Assembly (NCBI GenBank): GCA_964569555.1
Contig: CAZMTT010000001.1
Coordinates: forward strand, 1 to 57,761
From: G020353235 sp964569555
Lineage (GTDB): Bacteria; Chloroflexota; Dehalococcoidia; Dehalococcoidales; JAUYDJ01
Direction: 5' to 3'
DNA: 57,761 nt
Position numbers and translations under genes: made by a program
In this document: one piece after another, positions 8,672 to 16,801 of the stretch
Position numbering within the stretch: the first letter of the stretch is position 1
Layout of the letters: each line of letters opens with the position of its first letter
The notes under the pieces: generated by a model
Databases searched by the model: none
What the model was told of the DNA's origin: nothing
Seen by the model: only the letters and a program-made list of their open reading frames with translations

Positions 8672-9463
8672 GTGGAAGTTGCGTTAATTATTCTTTTTTT
8701 CTTACTCGGTTCGGCGGTGGGCAGTTTCCTCAACGTCTGCATGGACCGTCTGCCTGCCGACCGCTCACTGCTCCGTCCCGCCTCTCACTGTGATAGCTGC
8801 CAGCACCCGCTATCGGTAAGCGACCTCGTGCCTATATTCAGCTACCTATGGCTGCGCCGCCGCTGCCGCTACTGTCAGGCTGCCCTGCCCCGCCGCCCCT
8901 TCTGGGTGGAACTGGGCAGCGCCGGTCTTTTTGCTTTCGGCTACTGGTATTACGGCCTGAGTGTTGATTTAGCCGTTATCATCTTTTACTGCTGTCTCTT
9001 TATCGTGCTCGCCGTCATTGACCTGGAGCACGGGCTTATCCTGAATAAGATAGTCTATCCAGCGGCGGTGGTGGCGCTGGTAATCAGTGCCTTTTTCCCC
9101 CCGTCGGGCATTGTTGACCTCGCTTTAGGCTGGCCCTGGTTCGGACTGGTCAATAGCATTACCGGCGGGGCTATCGGTCTCATCTTCTTTTTGCTGCCCG
9201 CTTTAATTTACCCCGAGGGAATGGGGTGGGGGGATATTAAGATGGCTGGCCTGATCGGTCTGGTTACCGGCTCGGGGCTGGTGCTTTTCGCCTTGCTTAT
9301 CGGCATAATTCTGGGCGGGCTGGTAGCGGGGATTCTGCTCTTACTTAAAGTAAAGGGGTGGTGGGAGGCTATCCCCTTCGGTCCCTTCCTCTCGGTGGGG
9401 ACTATTGCCATACTGCTCTGGGGCAGTGATATTATCAACTGGTATCTGGGGCTGTTCTTTTAA
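8672..9463 (+). CDS. pilD: prepilin peptidase / N-methyltransferase PilD
   Basis: This membrane aspartyl protease cleaves the prepilin leader and methylates the new N-terminus. The 263 residues contain the family N-terminal signature GSFLNVCMDRLP (about 17-28) and the zinc-binding pairs CDSC and CRYC (about 41-72). The two catalytic Asp regions are VIDLEHGLI and GMGWGDIKM. About eight hydrophobic segments are present. I used the GTG at 8672, though no clear ribosome binding site precedes it. It is the only prepilin peptidase in the window and is probably required by all seven prepilin-like proteins found here. Confidence 0.92.
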   Translation: MEVALIILFFLLGSAVGSFLNVCMDRLPADRSLLRPASHCDSCQHPLSVSDLVPIFSYLWLRRRCRYCQAALPRRPFWVELGSAGLFAFGYWYYGLSVDLAVIIFYCCLFIVLAVIDLEHGLILNKIVYPAAVVALVISAFFPPSGIVDLALGWPWFGLVNSITGGAIGLIFFLLPALIYPEGMGWGDIKMAGLIGLVTGSGLVLFALLIGIILGGLVAGILLLLKVKGWWEAIPFGPFLSVGTIAILLWGSDIINWYLGLFF

Positions 9464-9491
9464 CCCTCATCGCGGGCAAATTCAGTGGCTC

Positions 9492-9520
9492 TTGACAGAT
9501 TACATATTGACTAGTACAAT
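9492..9520 (+). promoter_or_regulatory. strong sigma70-type promoter before the winged-helix gene
   Basis: TTGACA (9492-9497), a 17-base spacer and TACAAT (9515-9520), close to consensus. It separates the small regulator genes from the pilus operon. Confidence 0.75.
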
Positions 9521-9560
9521 AGTCCTGCCTAAAAACAAGGGTAGATGTGGAGGCAGGGAG

Positions 9561-9842
9561 ATGAGGGTAAATAGACGGCGATCAGATATTGAGATAATTG
9601 CCGAGATGCTCAAGGTCGGCGAAAATGGCGCGGGCAAGACCGAGATTATGTACAGTGTCAACATGAGCTATCGGCAGATACAGAAGTACCTTGGCTATTT
9701 GATGGCTCAGGGCTTTATTGACCAGATGAAGATGGGCAATCCATCGGTGACCTATCAGGTGACCGACAGTGGCTTAAGGCTGCTTGAGCTACTAAACAGA
9801 ATAGAGGAAATGCTTGGGCTGGATGAGCAGACTAACTTTTAG
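9561..9842 (+). CDS. small winged-helix DNA-binding protein
   Basis: A 93-residue protein whose whole length fits a single winged helix of the archaeal-type/ArnR1-like class. SDIEIIAEMLKV is followed by KTEIMYSVNMSYRQIQKYL (recognition region, about residues 27-45), then a turn and wing (GNPSVTYQVTDSGLRLLEL) and a C-terminal helix. The ATG is set by GGAGG (9549-9553) seven bases upstream and by the consensus promoter. It lies just downstream of pilD and may regulate the pilus genes; the target is not shown by the sequence. A terminator follows at 9869-9908. Confidence 0.8.
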   Translation: MRVNRRRSDIEIIAEMLKVGENGAGKTEIMYSVNMSYRQIQKYLGYLMAQGFIDQMKMGNPSVTYQVTDSGLRLLELLNRIEEMLGLDEQTNF

Positions 9843-9868
9843 CCACTTCAGGGGCAGGGTCTGTGGGA

Positions 9869-9908
9869 AATAACCTGAGGATAACAGGGTCTTCAGGTTA
9901 TTCTTTTT
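9869..9908 (+). terminator. rho-independent terminator
   Basis: A perfect 10-bp stem, AATAACCTGA (9869-9878) with TCAGGTTATT (9893-9902), has a 14-nt loop and is followed by CTTTTT. It lies after the winged-helix gene. Confidence 0.85.
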
Positions 9909-9931
9909 AACTTGGACAAAAGGAGAGTAGC

Positions 9932-10261
9932 GTGGCAGAGAAGAGAATGCTGATTATAGATGCTGAGGTGGCCGGGAAGATAGACCAGAACCGCGGCGAT
10001 ATGAGCCGCACCGAGTTTCTTAACTTTCTCATTGATAGCCAGCTGAAGGAAGAGGAAAAGGGAAATCAGACCGACTACGTGACCAAAAAGGAATTTCAGC
10101 ATTTTGCCGAGGGTATGAAGGAACTGCTGCGCAATTTCCTCGAGTTTTTCTTGAGCTATGGACTGGAGTTAGGCAAGGAGCCGCAAGACAAGACCTTTGA
10201 CGAGCTGAGCCAGAAGTTACAGTCTCTGGACAGCAACGCCGGCAAAGCCAAAAAACTCTAG
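9932..10261 (+). CDS. small protein with a ribbon-helix-helix-like N-terminus, unknown function
   Basis: A 109-residue protein starting at GTG with GGAGAG about 8 bases upstream. The first 35 residues (RMLIIDAEVAGKI... MSRTEFLNFLID) have the strand-helix-helix pattern of CopG/MetJ-type ribbon-helix-helix DNA-binding domains. The remainder is a charged helical segment with an amphipathic stretch (LLRNFLEFFLSYGLELG, about 65-81) that could drive oligomerisation. No family is recognised with certainty. It follows the terminator at 9908 closely and has no obvious separate promoter, so it may be transcribed by read-through. Confidence 0.65.
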   Translation: MAEKRMLIIDAEVAGKIDQNRGDMSRTEFLNFLIDSQLKEEEKGNQTDYVTKKEFQHFAEGMKELLRNFLEFFLSYGLELGKEPQDKTFDELSQKLQSLDSNAGKAKKL

Positions 10262-10369
10262 TTGCCCCCTCTTTTAGTGCCTCGCCTGCCGCTTCTACCG
10301 GAAAGCTATCCCCGGAACAAACGCATTAACTTTGGCGTTACCCCTGTGATTACCTGAGCGGGAAGGCAG

Positions 10370-11620
10370 TTATTCAGTGTACCGCCGGAAGATGAGCACG
10401 GAGTTGTGCCCACCAAAGCCGAAGGAATTTGATATGGCCGTATTCACTTTAGCCGGGCGGGCTTTCAGGGGCACATAGTCCAGGTCACAATCGGGGTCGG
10501 GGTGGGTAAGGTTTAGGGTGGGGGGTATCACGCCCTGATTGATGGCCAGAATACATATGATGGCTTCAATAGCCCCGGCGGCGCCGAGAAGGTGTCCGGT
10601 CATAGATTTGGTGGCTGACATCGGGATGTGGTAGGCGAGTTCGCCAAACATGTTTTTGATGGCGTGGGTTTCGGTCCTGTCGTTGAATAGTGTCGAAGTG
10701 CCGTGAGCATTGATATAGTCAACCTCGCTGGGGCTGACGCCGGCTTTCTCCATTGCCCGGCTCAGGGCTTTGGTGGCACCGACACCATCGGGTGAGGGCT
10801 GAGTAAGGTGAAAGGCGTCACTGGTGGCGCTGTAAGCGATAATTTCAGCCAGGATAGGGGCGCCCCGCTTGAGGGCGTGGCTGAGGTCCTCCAGCACCAA
10901 AATAGCCGACCCCTCACCGAGGACAAAGCCGTCGCGCTCGGCGTCAAAGGGCCGGCAGGCGCTCTGGGGTTCGTCATTCCGGGTGGATAAAGCCCGGGCG
11001 GCATTGAAGGCGGCGACACAGATGGGCATTATCGGCGCTTCGGTGCCACCGGCGACCATTATCTCTGCCTCTTCATGCCGAATCAGCCCATAGGCGTGGC
11101 CGATGCTATCGCTGCTGCTGGAGCAGGTTGAGGATGGAGCGTAGCTTGGCCCCTTGGCACCCAATGTTAGTGAGACCTGTACCGGGGCGGCATCTCCGGT
11201 CATGGTCGGCGCCAGCAGCGGGCTTATCCTTCTCGGGCCAGCCTCGCAGAGTACTTTTATCTGTTCGGTAACCTCAAGCAGACCGCAGACGCTGTTGCCA
11301 ATGATAACACCGGTCTCCTCGGCGTTGCCATCTTCTATGCTCAGCCCGGCGGACTCCGCTGCCTGCAGGCTGGCGGCAACCGCAAACTGGGTGAATCTAT
11401 CCATGCGGTGGGCTTCCTTCGGGCTAACATAGGCTAATGGGTCAAACCCCTTGACTTCAGCGGCGAACCTGGTGTCAAAAGACGCCGCATCAAAGTGGCT
11501 GATATAGTCAATTCCCGATTTCCCGGCGATGAGGGCTTGCCAGGTATCAGCCACGGTCAGGCCAACCGGACTGACCATGCCCATGCCGGTAATTACCACC
11601 CGGCGAGAATTAGAAAGCAT
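10370..11620 (-). CDS. fabF: 3-oxoacyl-[acyl-carrier-protein] synthase II (FabF family)
   Basis: This 416-residue condensing enzyme elongates acyl chains by Claisen condensation with malonyl-ACP. The catalytic triad is visible: nucleophile C166 in SSTCSSSSD, H306 in NAHGTST and H343 in MTGHLLGAAG. The GFGGHNSVLIF end is typical of KAS II. GGAGG lies about 10 bases before the ATG. No acpP, fabD or fabG accompanies it, so its partner genes are elsewhere or it serves a specialised pathway. The upstream HTH gene overlaps its start by 11 bases, indicating coupled expression. Confidence 0.93.
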   Translation of the reverse strand: MLSNSRRVVITGMGMVSPVGLTVADTWQALIAGKSGIDYISHFDAASFDTRFAAEVKGFDPLAYVSPKEAHRMDRFTQFAVAASLQAAESAGLSIEDGNAEETGVIIGNSVCGLLEVTEQIKVLCEAGPRRISPLLAPTMTGDAAPVQVSLTLGAKGPSYAPSSTCSSSSDSIGHAYGLIRHEEAEIMVAGGTEAPIMPICVAAFNAARALSTRNDEPQSACRPFDAERDGFVLGEGSAILVLEDLSHALKRGAPILAEIIAYSATSDAFHLTQPSPDGVGATKALSRAMEKAGVSPSEVDYINAHGTSTLFNDRTETHAIKNMFGELAYHIPMSATKSMTGHLLGAAGAIEAIICILAINQGVIPPTLNLTHPDPDCDLDYVPLKARPAKVNTAISNSFGFGGHNSVLIFRRYTE

Positions 11621-11834
11621 GCCTTATTTTCCTCCGTTGACCGGTGAATTTGGGGGTATTGTTGGTACGGTGTGCTTCGATGAAGCGGGCCAGGTCTTCC
11701 GGCGCAACGCGGTAGCTTCGACCCAGACGGATGGCATCAAGCTTACCCTGACGGATGTAGTTGTATATGGTCAGGGTATGAATCTGAAGAATTTCGGCTA
11801 CCTGTTTCGGAGTGAGTAAGTTGTTGTCTTTCAT
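11610..11834 (-). CDS. excisionase/MerR-type helix-turn-helix protein
   Basis: A 74-residue protein. LLTPKQVAEILQIHTLTIYNYIRQG followed by LDAIRLGRSYRVAPEDLARFIE is the classic DNA-binding excisionase (HTH_17) pattern, covering residues 5-52. The tail (NNTPKFTGQRRKIRHAF) is basic. Its last 11 bases overlap the start of fabF, so the two are co-translated. It is a candidate regulator of its own operon or of the divergent GH3-family gene, via the palindrome at 11929-11949. Such domains also occur without any excision role, and no integrase is adjacent. Confidence 0.85.
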   Translation of the reverse strand: MKDNNLLTPKQVAEILQIHTLTIYNYIRQGKLDAIRLGRSYRVAPEDLARFIEAHRTNNTPKFTGQRRKIRHAF

Positions 11835-11928
11835 AGAATACTTGCCTTAGCCCTCTTATATCTCGGTCAAGTTGGCTATAGTCCATTTAGTTTAAGCATA
11901 AACGGCTATATGAGGTAAAGCGTTTAGG

Positions 11929-11949
11929 TTCTAGAACATTGTTCTAGAA
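11929..11949. promoter_or_regulatory. perfect 21-bp palindrome, probable operator
   Basis: TTCTAGAACA (11929-11938), a central T and TGTTCTAGAA (11940-11949) form a perfect 10-1-10 inverted repeat. It also contains two copies of the 8-bp palindrome TTCTAGAA. It lies in the 204-bp divergent gap between the HTH-fabF operon and the GH3-family gene, directly before a possible plus-strand -10 (TACAAT, 11950-11955). Binding there would block that promoter. Confidence 0.7.
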
Positions 11950-12038
11950 TACAATCACTTCCCAAGCTGACGGAGACCTGCCATAGTTTTTCTTACCCGG
12001 AATTGGACATCTGGCAAGTCAGTTTGGGAGGTATTTAG

Positions 12039-13694
12039 GTGCCCCAGGCGGTTGAGCTTTTACGGCAGGGTAGGGGTGAAGAGTTATGGCAGATGTGCTG
12101 TGGCTATCTCACTCTTAACCTTGAGCAATTTATGACCATCCAGAAGCGCCTGCTGCTGGAGCAGCTGGAGCTATTGCACCGGTCGAAACTGGGTAAGAAG
12201 GTTATGCGGGGGGTAAGGCCGGATAGTGTCGAGGAGTTCCGCGAAGAAGTACCGCTGACCGACTATGCTGACTACTGCCCAGAGCTTGCCGAAAAGAGAG
12301 AAAACGTACTGCCGGCCAAGCCGGCTCTGTGGGTACACAGCTCGGGCAGGTCGGGTGAATATCCCTGTAAATGGGTGCCGTTCACGTCCACCTTCTGCCG
12401 GGAGATGAGCACCATAATGTACGGCATCGGCATGCTCTCCTGCTCCCGGGGGTGGGGTGATACCGACGGGTTTCCGACACATCCCCGGCTTATCTACACG
12501 GTCGCCCCCCGGCCCTATGTAACCGGTGCCATGGCGAGCATGCTGGAGCAGCAGACCCCCATCGCCTATCTACCGGCTCTGGAAGAAGCCGAAGCGCTGT
12601 CTTTTGAGGAGAGAGTAAGGCTCGGTTTTAAGCAGGCGCTATCCCAGGGGCTTGATTACTTCTTTGGCTTGTCGCTGGTGCTGGTTACGGTGGGGGACAA
12701 GTTCAGCCAGCCCGCCGGCAGCAAGATAGACATCCGCCCTCTGCTTTCCCAGCCCCGAGCGCTGTTCCGCCTGGCCAAGGGACTGACCAAGAGCAAATTA
12801 GCCCGGCGCCCGTTGTTGCCCCGGGACCTGTGGTCGGTAAAGGGGATTATGAGCGGCGGTCTGGATAGCGGGGTGTACAAAGACAGGATAAAAGAGCTCT
12901 GGGGGAGATACCCCCTGGATACTTATACCGGTACTGAGGGTGGTATCATGGCTACCCAGACCTGGGACTATGGTGGTATGGCCTTTGTTCCCCACCTCAA
13001 TTTCCTGGAGTTTATACCGGAAGAGGAGCATTTGAAGTGGCAGTTAGACCGTAGCTATCAGCCCAGGGCGCTCTTGCTTGATGAGGTAAAGGCCGGCGAG
13101 AATTACGAGATAGTTATCACCAACTTTCACGGTGGGGCTATGGTCAGATACCGGCCGGGTGATATGATAAGAATAACCTCCCTGCGGAATGAGGAGATGG
13201 GCATTGATATCCCGCAGATGGTCTTTGAGCGGCGGGCGGACGACCTGCTCGATTTCGTTTTTATTCGCCTGACGGAGAAGACCATCTGGCAGGCGATAGA
13301 GCATACTGGTATTCCTTATGTGGACTGGACGGCTTACAAGAAAGCCGGGGAGCCGGTGCTGAGCATCTTTATGGAACTTAAAGATGGCTACGAGGCTAGC
13401 GAGGCGGGTGTAGCCTCAGCCGTCCACGAGCAGATTATCAAGTCAGACAGTGATCGGGATACCAGCTCACTGGCTCGTGACGATTTTGCCGAGATGATTA
13501 ATTTCAGAGTAGAGGTGAATCTGCTCCCACGTGGTGCTTTTGCCAATTATACTGCCCAGAGGCAGGCTGAAGGCGCTGACCTGGCTCATCTCAAGCCACC
13601 CCACATTAACCCCTCGACAAAAGTGCTCTCTCTGCTGAGAGCCAAGCCTGAAGTGGCACCCAAAGTTGAGGCTGGAGCCGGGGCAATTCGCTAG
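12039..13694 (+). CDS. GH3-family (adenylate-forming, auxin-responsive GH3-like) protein
   Basis: A 551-residue member of the GH3 branch of the ANL adenylating superfamily. Plant members conjugate amino acids to acyl substrates through an acyl-adenylate. The bacterial role is not known to me. Visible motifs are a phosphate-binding-loop equivalent LWVHSSGRSGEYPCKWVPFT (about residues 99-118), the acid-binding/adenine region YTGTEGGIMATQ (about 305-316) and YRPGDMIRI (about 371-379, hinge-side). GTG follows GGGAGG (12026-12031). The first loop has SSGRSGE where plant enzymes have STSGT, a variation that may affect ATP binding. It is divergent from fabF, suggesting a fatty-acyl substrate. Confidence 0.8.
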   Translation: MPQAVELLRQGRGEELWQMCCGYLTLNLEQFMTIQKRLLLEQLELLHRSKLGKKVMRGVRPDSVEEFREEVPLTDYADYCPELAEKRENVLPAKPALWVHSSGRSGEYPCKWVPFTSTFCREMSTIMYGIGMLSCSRGWGDTDGFPTHPRLIYTVAPRPYVTGAMASMLEQQTPIAYLPALEEAEALSFEERVRLGFKQALSQGLDYFFGLSLVLVTVGDKFSQPAGSKIDIRPLLSQPRALFRLAKGLTKSKLARRPLLPRDLWSVKGIMSGGLDSGVYKDRIKELWGRYPLDTYTGTEGGIMATQTWDYGGMAFVPHLNFLEFIPEEEHLKWQLDRSYQPRALLLDEVKAGENYEIVITNFHGGAMVRYRPGDMIRITSLRNEEMGIDIPQMVFERRADDLLDFVFIRLTEKTIWQAIEHTGIPYVDWTAYKKAGEPVLSIFMELKDGYEASEAGVASAVHEQIIKSDSDRDTSSLARDDFAEMINFRVEVNLLPRGAFANYTAQRQAEGADLAHLKPPHINPSTKVLSLLRAKPEVAPKVEAGAGAIR

Positions 13695-13737
13695 TACTTT
13701 AGTCTACCCCCTTTTAGTCTGCTTACCTTGGTTTCAC

Positions 13738-13766
13738 TTGACACTTGTCCAAATTGGGGCGATAAT
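13738..13766 (+). promoter_or_regulatory. sigma70-type promoter giving a near-leaderless mRNA
   Basis: TTGACA (13738-13743), a 17-base spacer and GATAAT (13761-13766). The expected transcription start (about 13773) is only about 3 bases before ATG 13776. The in-frame TTG at 13728 lies upstream of the promoter and cannot be the start. Confidence 0.7.
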
Positions 13767-13775
13767 TGCCTCGCA

Positions 13776-16700
13776 ATGAATATCTACACCCTTTTCCCGT
13801 TAATTGCTACTGTTGCCTATATTCCACTGCTAATCACGACCATTAGCAGTCGTCCCTGGCAGAGGCGGCACCGGCTCTTTGTCCTGTTTCTCATTCCCGC
13901 CATGATGTGGAGCCTCACCGATGTCTTTCTGCGCAGTGGTCTCTTCCCGGAGCAAAGTCTCCTTTTACTTAAACTCCTTCTGGTTATGATCACCTGGATG
14001 GGGGTGCAATTCCACTGCTTTACGTCTTCTTTCTTTGCCCCCGGTGAGGGGCGGTGGCTGCCCTTCGCCTACGCTTCACTGGCGGTAGTTATCGCTCTGG
14101 TGGCGCTGGGTTATATCGGCGATGCGGTGGTTCCGGCTAACGGTGACAGGCTCTATCTTGATTACGGTATCGGCGCCATTTTCATAGCTATACCCCTGCT
14201 GACCTTTGTTGCCCGCAACCTGTATCTTTTCGGGAAGAGATTAAAGACTTTAGATAATCCGGTGCTATATAATCAGGTCTTATCGCTGATGCTCGGCATC
14301 TCCGTGCTGACTTTGTTTATTTTGGGCGCCGTCCTCCCTTGGGGAAGGGAATTTCCGGTAAGTCACTTCGGTAACCTGATCAACGCCTTGATACTCAGTT
14401 ACGCCGTCATCAGGCACGAGCTGGTGGATATCAGGGTTGTTTTGCGGCGGGGTTTGGAGTGGGTCAGCCTGGGTATTATCGGCGTTGGCAGCTACGTGAT
14501 GTTGCTGGTTTCCCTCCATATCGTCTTCCACTTTGCGCTTAGCCTGACGGCCACTTTTATCGCTACCTTGCTGGCGATACTGGTGGCTCTCTTTGTTTAT
14601 AAGCTGCGTGACCATCTCTTTATCACGGTGAGCAAGGCTTTGCTGGGGCGGAGCTATGATTACCGCCAGAAGTTAACCGGTTTTGCCAATAAGAAGATAC
14701 ACCATGTTTTCAGCCTCAGGGAGCAGGGCAGTGAGTTGCTTGAGCTGGTTACCAAAGCGGTTGGCTCTAAATGGGCATCGCTCTTATTTGTTGAGATTGG
14801 CAGCCAGCATTTCACCACTCAGTTTGTTGAGCCCCAGGGGCCCGACAATCCGCTGTCTGGCATGAGGCTGACCGGCACCAACCCGATTGTGGAGTATCTG
14901 GAACGGGAACAGAAGCTGTTAACCAGGGAAAATCTGACTATTTTAGCTGAGTTCCGCAGCCTGTGGGAGTCGGAAAAGGGGGAAATCACCGCCAAGGAAA
15001 TAGAGCTGTTTGTGCCTCTGGTGAGTCGTGACCGGTTAATCGGCATTCTGGTGCTGGGCAAAAAACAATCGGGCAAGTATTCCCTGGAAGACCTGAATCT
15101 GCTTGAGGAGATTACCAGTCGGGTTGCGGTAAGTATTGAGAAAGAATACCTGCGGGAACAGCTCCACGAGCGTGAGGAAGAGCTGTCCATAATTAACCGC
15201 TCCAGTGCCATTATGACCTCAAGTCTGGATATCCAGGGAATATACGGTAGCTTTATTGAGGAACTGAAGAAGGTGGTCGACGTTAGCTGGGCAGCCATTG
15301 TTCTGATTGAACCGAATGACCTCTATTTTGTGGCCCTGTCCTCCGAGATAGGCTCAGCCTGGCAGGTGGGGGAGCGCGTACCAATCAGGGGTTCGGCTAC
15401 GGAATGGGTAGCCAAGCACCGAAAGTCTCTCGTTGAGCCGGATTTAGCCCAGGAATGCCGTTTTAACACCGGTAGCTACCATCTTCAGCAGGGAGTGCAC
15501 TCTATTGTGTACCTGCCGTTAATCGCTAAAGGCAGAGTTATCGGCAGCCTGATTGTGGCCAGCTGCCGACCGAACGCCTATAACCCGCGCCAGGTGGCGC
15601 TCCTTGAGCAGTTGGCTTCCCAGATTGCCATGCCGGTGGAGAATTCCCAGCTCTATGCTGAAGCTGAGGAGAGGGCGCGAACCGATGAAGTTACCGGGTT
15701 ACTGAATCGCCGCGCTCTGGGTGAGCTGATTACCAGTGAAATTAACCGGCACTCCCGTTATGGCGGTATTTTTTCCCTGATCATTCTTGACCTTGATTCA
15801 TTCAAAGTGTTTAACGACAAATACGGACATTTAGCCGGCGACAGGGTTCTCCAGCAAATTGGCAGTATCATGAAAAGGGCGATAAGAAGCGCTGACCAGG
15901 CTTTTCGCTATGGTGGCGATGAATTTGCCGTTCTCTTACCGCATACCGGTGGTGAGGCTGCCCTTGAAGTAGCCGAGCGGCTTCGCCATCGGGTCGCTTC
16001 CGCAGTGGGCACGGCTGATGTGCCCATTACGATCAGCCTTGGCCTGGCTACCTGGCCGATTGATGCTGTGGTGGCTGATGGAATTATTGCCGCGGCTGAT
16101 GATGCCCTTTATCACGCCAAGCGAAGCGGGGGGAATCAGGCACAGCGGGCTTCAGTGGCGCTACCGTCTCCGGCAGAAGGCCGGGGGGGTGGTACCCGCG
16201 CTGAAAATGATGGCGCCTTAAGCACTATTTATTCTCTGGCGGCAACCGTAGATTCGCGGGAGCTCCACTCCCGTAATCACTCAAAGAGGGTAAGTGAATA
16301 TGCTGTCGCCTTGGCGGAGGCGCTTAATCTGAAGCCAAAGGTAATCAGTAGGCTGGAGACTTGTGCTTTACTGCATGATGTTGGTAAGATTGGTGTTAGC
16401 GACGAGATACTGAATAAATGGGACAAACTGACCGAGGAGGAATGGATAGCGGTCAAGACTCACCCCCAGATAGGGGCGGCTATCGTCAGTCATGCCTTGC
16501 AACTAACTCCGTGTATCGAGGCTGTTTTATATCACCATGAGAAGTATGACGGAAGTGGCTACCCGGAAGGACTGAAGGGTGAGAATATACCCTTGCCGGC
16601 TCGTATATTAGCTGTCGCTGATGCCTTTGTCGCCATGACCTCGCCTCGTCCCTACTCCCGAGCCCTGTCCAATGAGGAAGCCGCCGAGGAGATAAAGCGA

Positions 16701-16799
16701 GGTGCCGGCAAGCAGTTTGACCCTGAGCTGGTTGGGGTGTTCCTGGGCATTATTCAGGAGCGCGTCGGAGCGACTGAGGGGGAGGAGGTAAGCCGCTGA
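13776..16799 (+). CDS. membrane-bound GAF-GAF-GGDEF-HD-GYP cyclic-di-GMP synthase/phosphodiesterase
   Basis: About 1007 residues. An N-terminal block of seven or so transmembrane helices (1 to about 240, resembling the HisKA_7TM sensor region) precedes two GAF-type domains (about 290-450 and 480-630). GGDEF is intact at 713-717, with an inhibitory RxxD site (RSAD, 704-707), predicting an active, product-inhibited diguanylate cyclase. The C-terminal HD-GYP domain has HDVGKIG (from 867) and GYP (928-930), predicting a c-di-GMP phosphodiesterase. Both activities thus appear in one protein. It lies between the two pilus operons and next to a LuxR-type regulator, which suggests c-di-GMP control of pili (inference). 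Confidence 0.9.
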   Translation: MNIYTLFPLIATVAYIPLLITTISSRPWQRRHRLFVLFLIPAMMWSLTDVFLRSGLFPEQSLLLLKLLLVMITWMGVQFHCFTSSFFAPGEGRWLPFAYASLAVVIALVALGYIGDAVVPANGDRLYLDYGIGAIFIAIPLLTFVARNLYLFGKRLKTLDNPVLYNQVLSLMLGISVLTLFILGAVLPWGREFPVSHFGNLINALILSYAVIRHELVDIRVVLRRGLEWVSLGIIGVGSYVMLLVSLHIVFHFALSLTATFIATLLAILVALFVYKLRDHLFITVSKALLGRSYDYRQKLTGFANKKIHHVFSLREQGSELLELVTKAVGSKWASLLFVEIGSQHFTTQFVEPQGPDNPLSGMRLTGTNPIVEYLEREQKLLTRENLTILAEFRSLWESEKGEITAKEIELFVPLVSRDRLIGILVLGKKQSGKYSLEDLNLLEEITSRVAVSIEKEYLREQLHEREEELSIINRSSAIMTSSLDIQGIYGSFIEELKKVVDVSWAAIVLIEPNDLYFVALSSEIGSAWQVGERVPIRGSATEWVAKHRKSLVEPDLAQECRFNTGSYHLQQGVHSIVYLPLIAKGRVIGSLIVASCRPNAYNPRQVALLEQLASQIAMPVENSQLYAEAEERARTDEVTGLLNRRALGELITSEINRHSRYGGIFSLIILDLDSFKVFNDKYGHLAGDRVLQQIGSIMKRAIRSADQAFRYGGDEFAVLLPHTGGEAALEVAERLRHRVASAVGTADVPITISLGLATWPIDAVVADGIIAAADDALYHAKRSGGNQAQRASVALPSPAEGRGGGTRAENDGALSTIYSLAATVDSRELHSRNHSKRVSEYAVALAEALNLKPKVISRLETCALLHDVGKIGVSDEILNKWDKLTEEEWIAVKTHPQIGAAIVSHALQLTPCIEAVLYHHEKYDGSGYPEGLKGENIPLPARILAVADAFVAMTSPRPYSRALSNEEAAEEIKRGAGKQFDPELVGVFLGIIQERVGATEGEEVSR

Positions 16800-16801
16800 T
16801 T

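Noticed and set aside
11929..11949. LexA/DinR-type SOS box in the palindrome.
   Set aside because: The inner GAAC and GTTC are three bases apart, whereas the Gram-positive LexA box needs four. No DNA-repair gene is adjacent.
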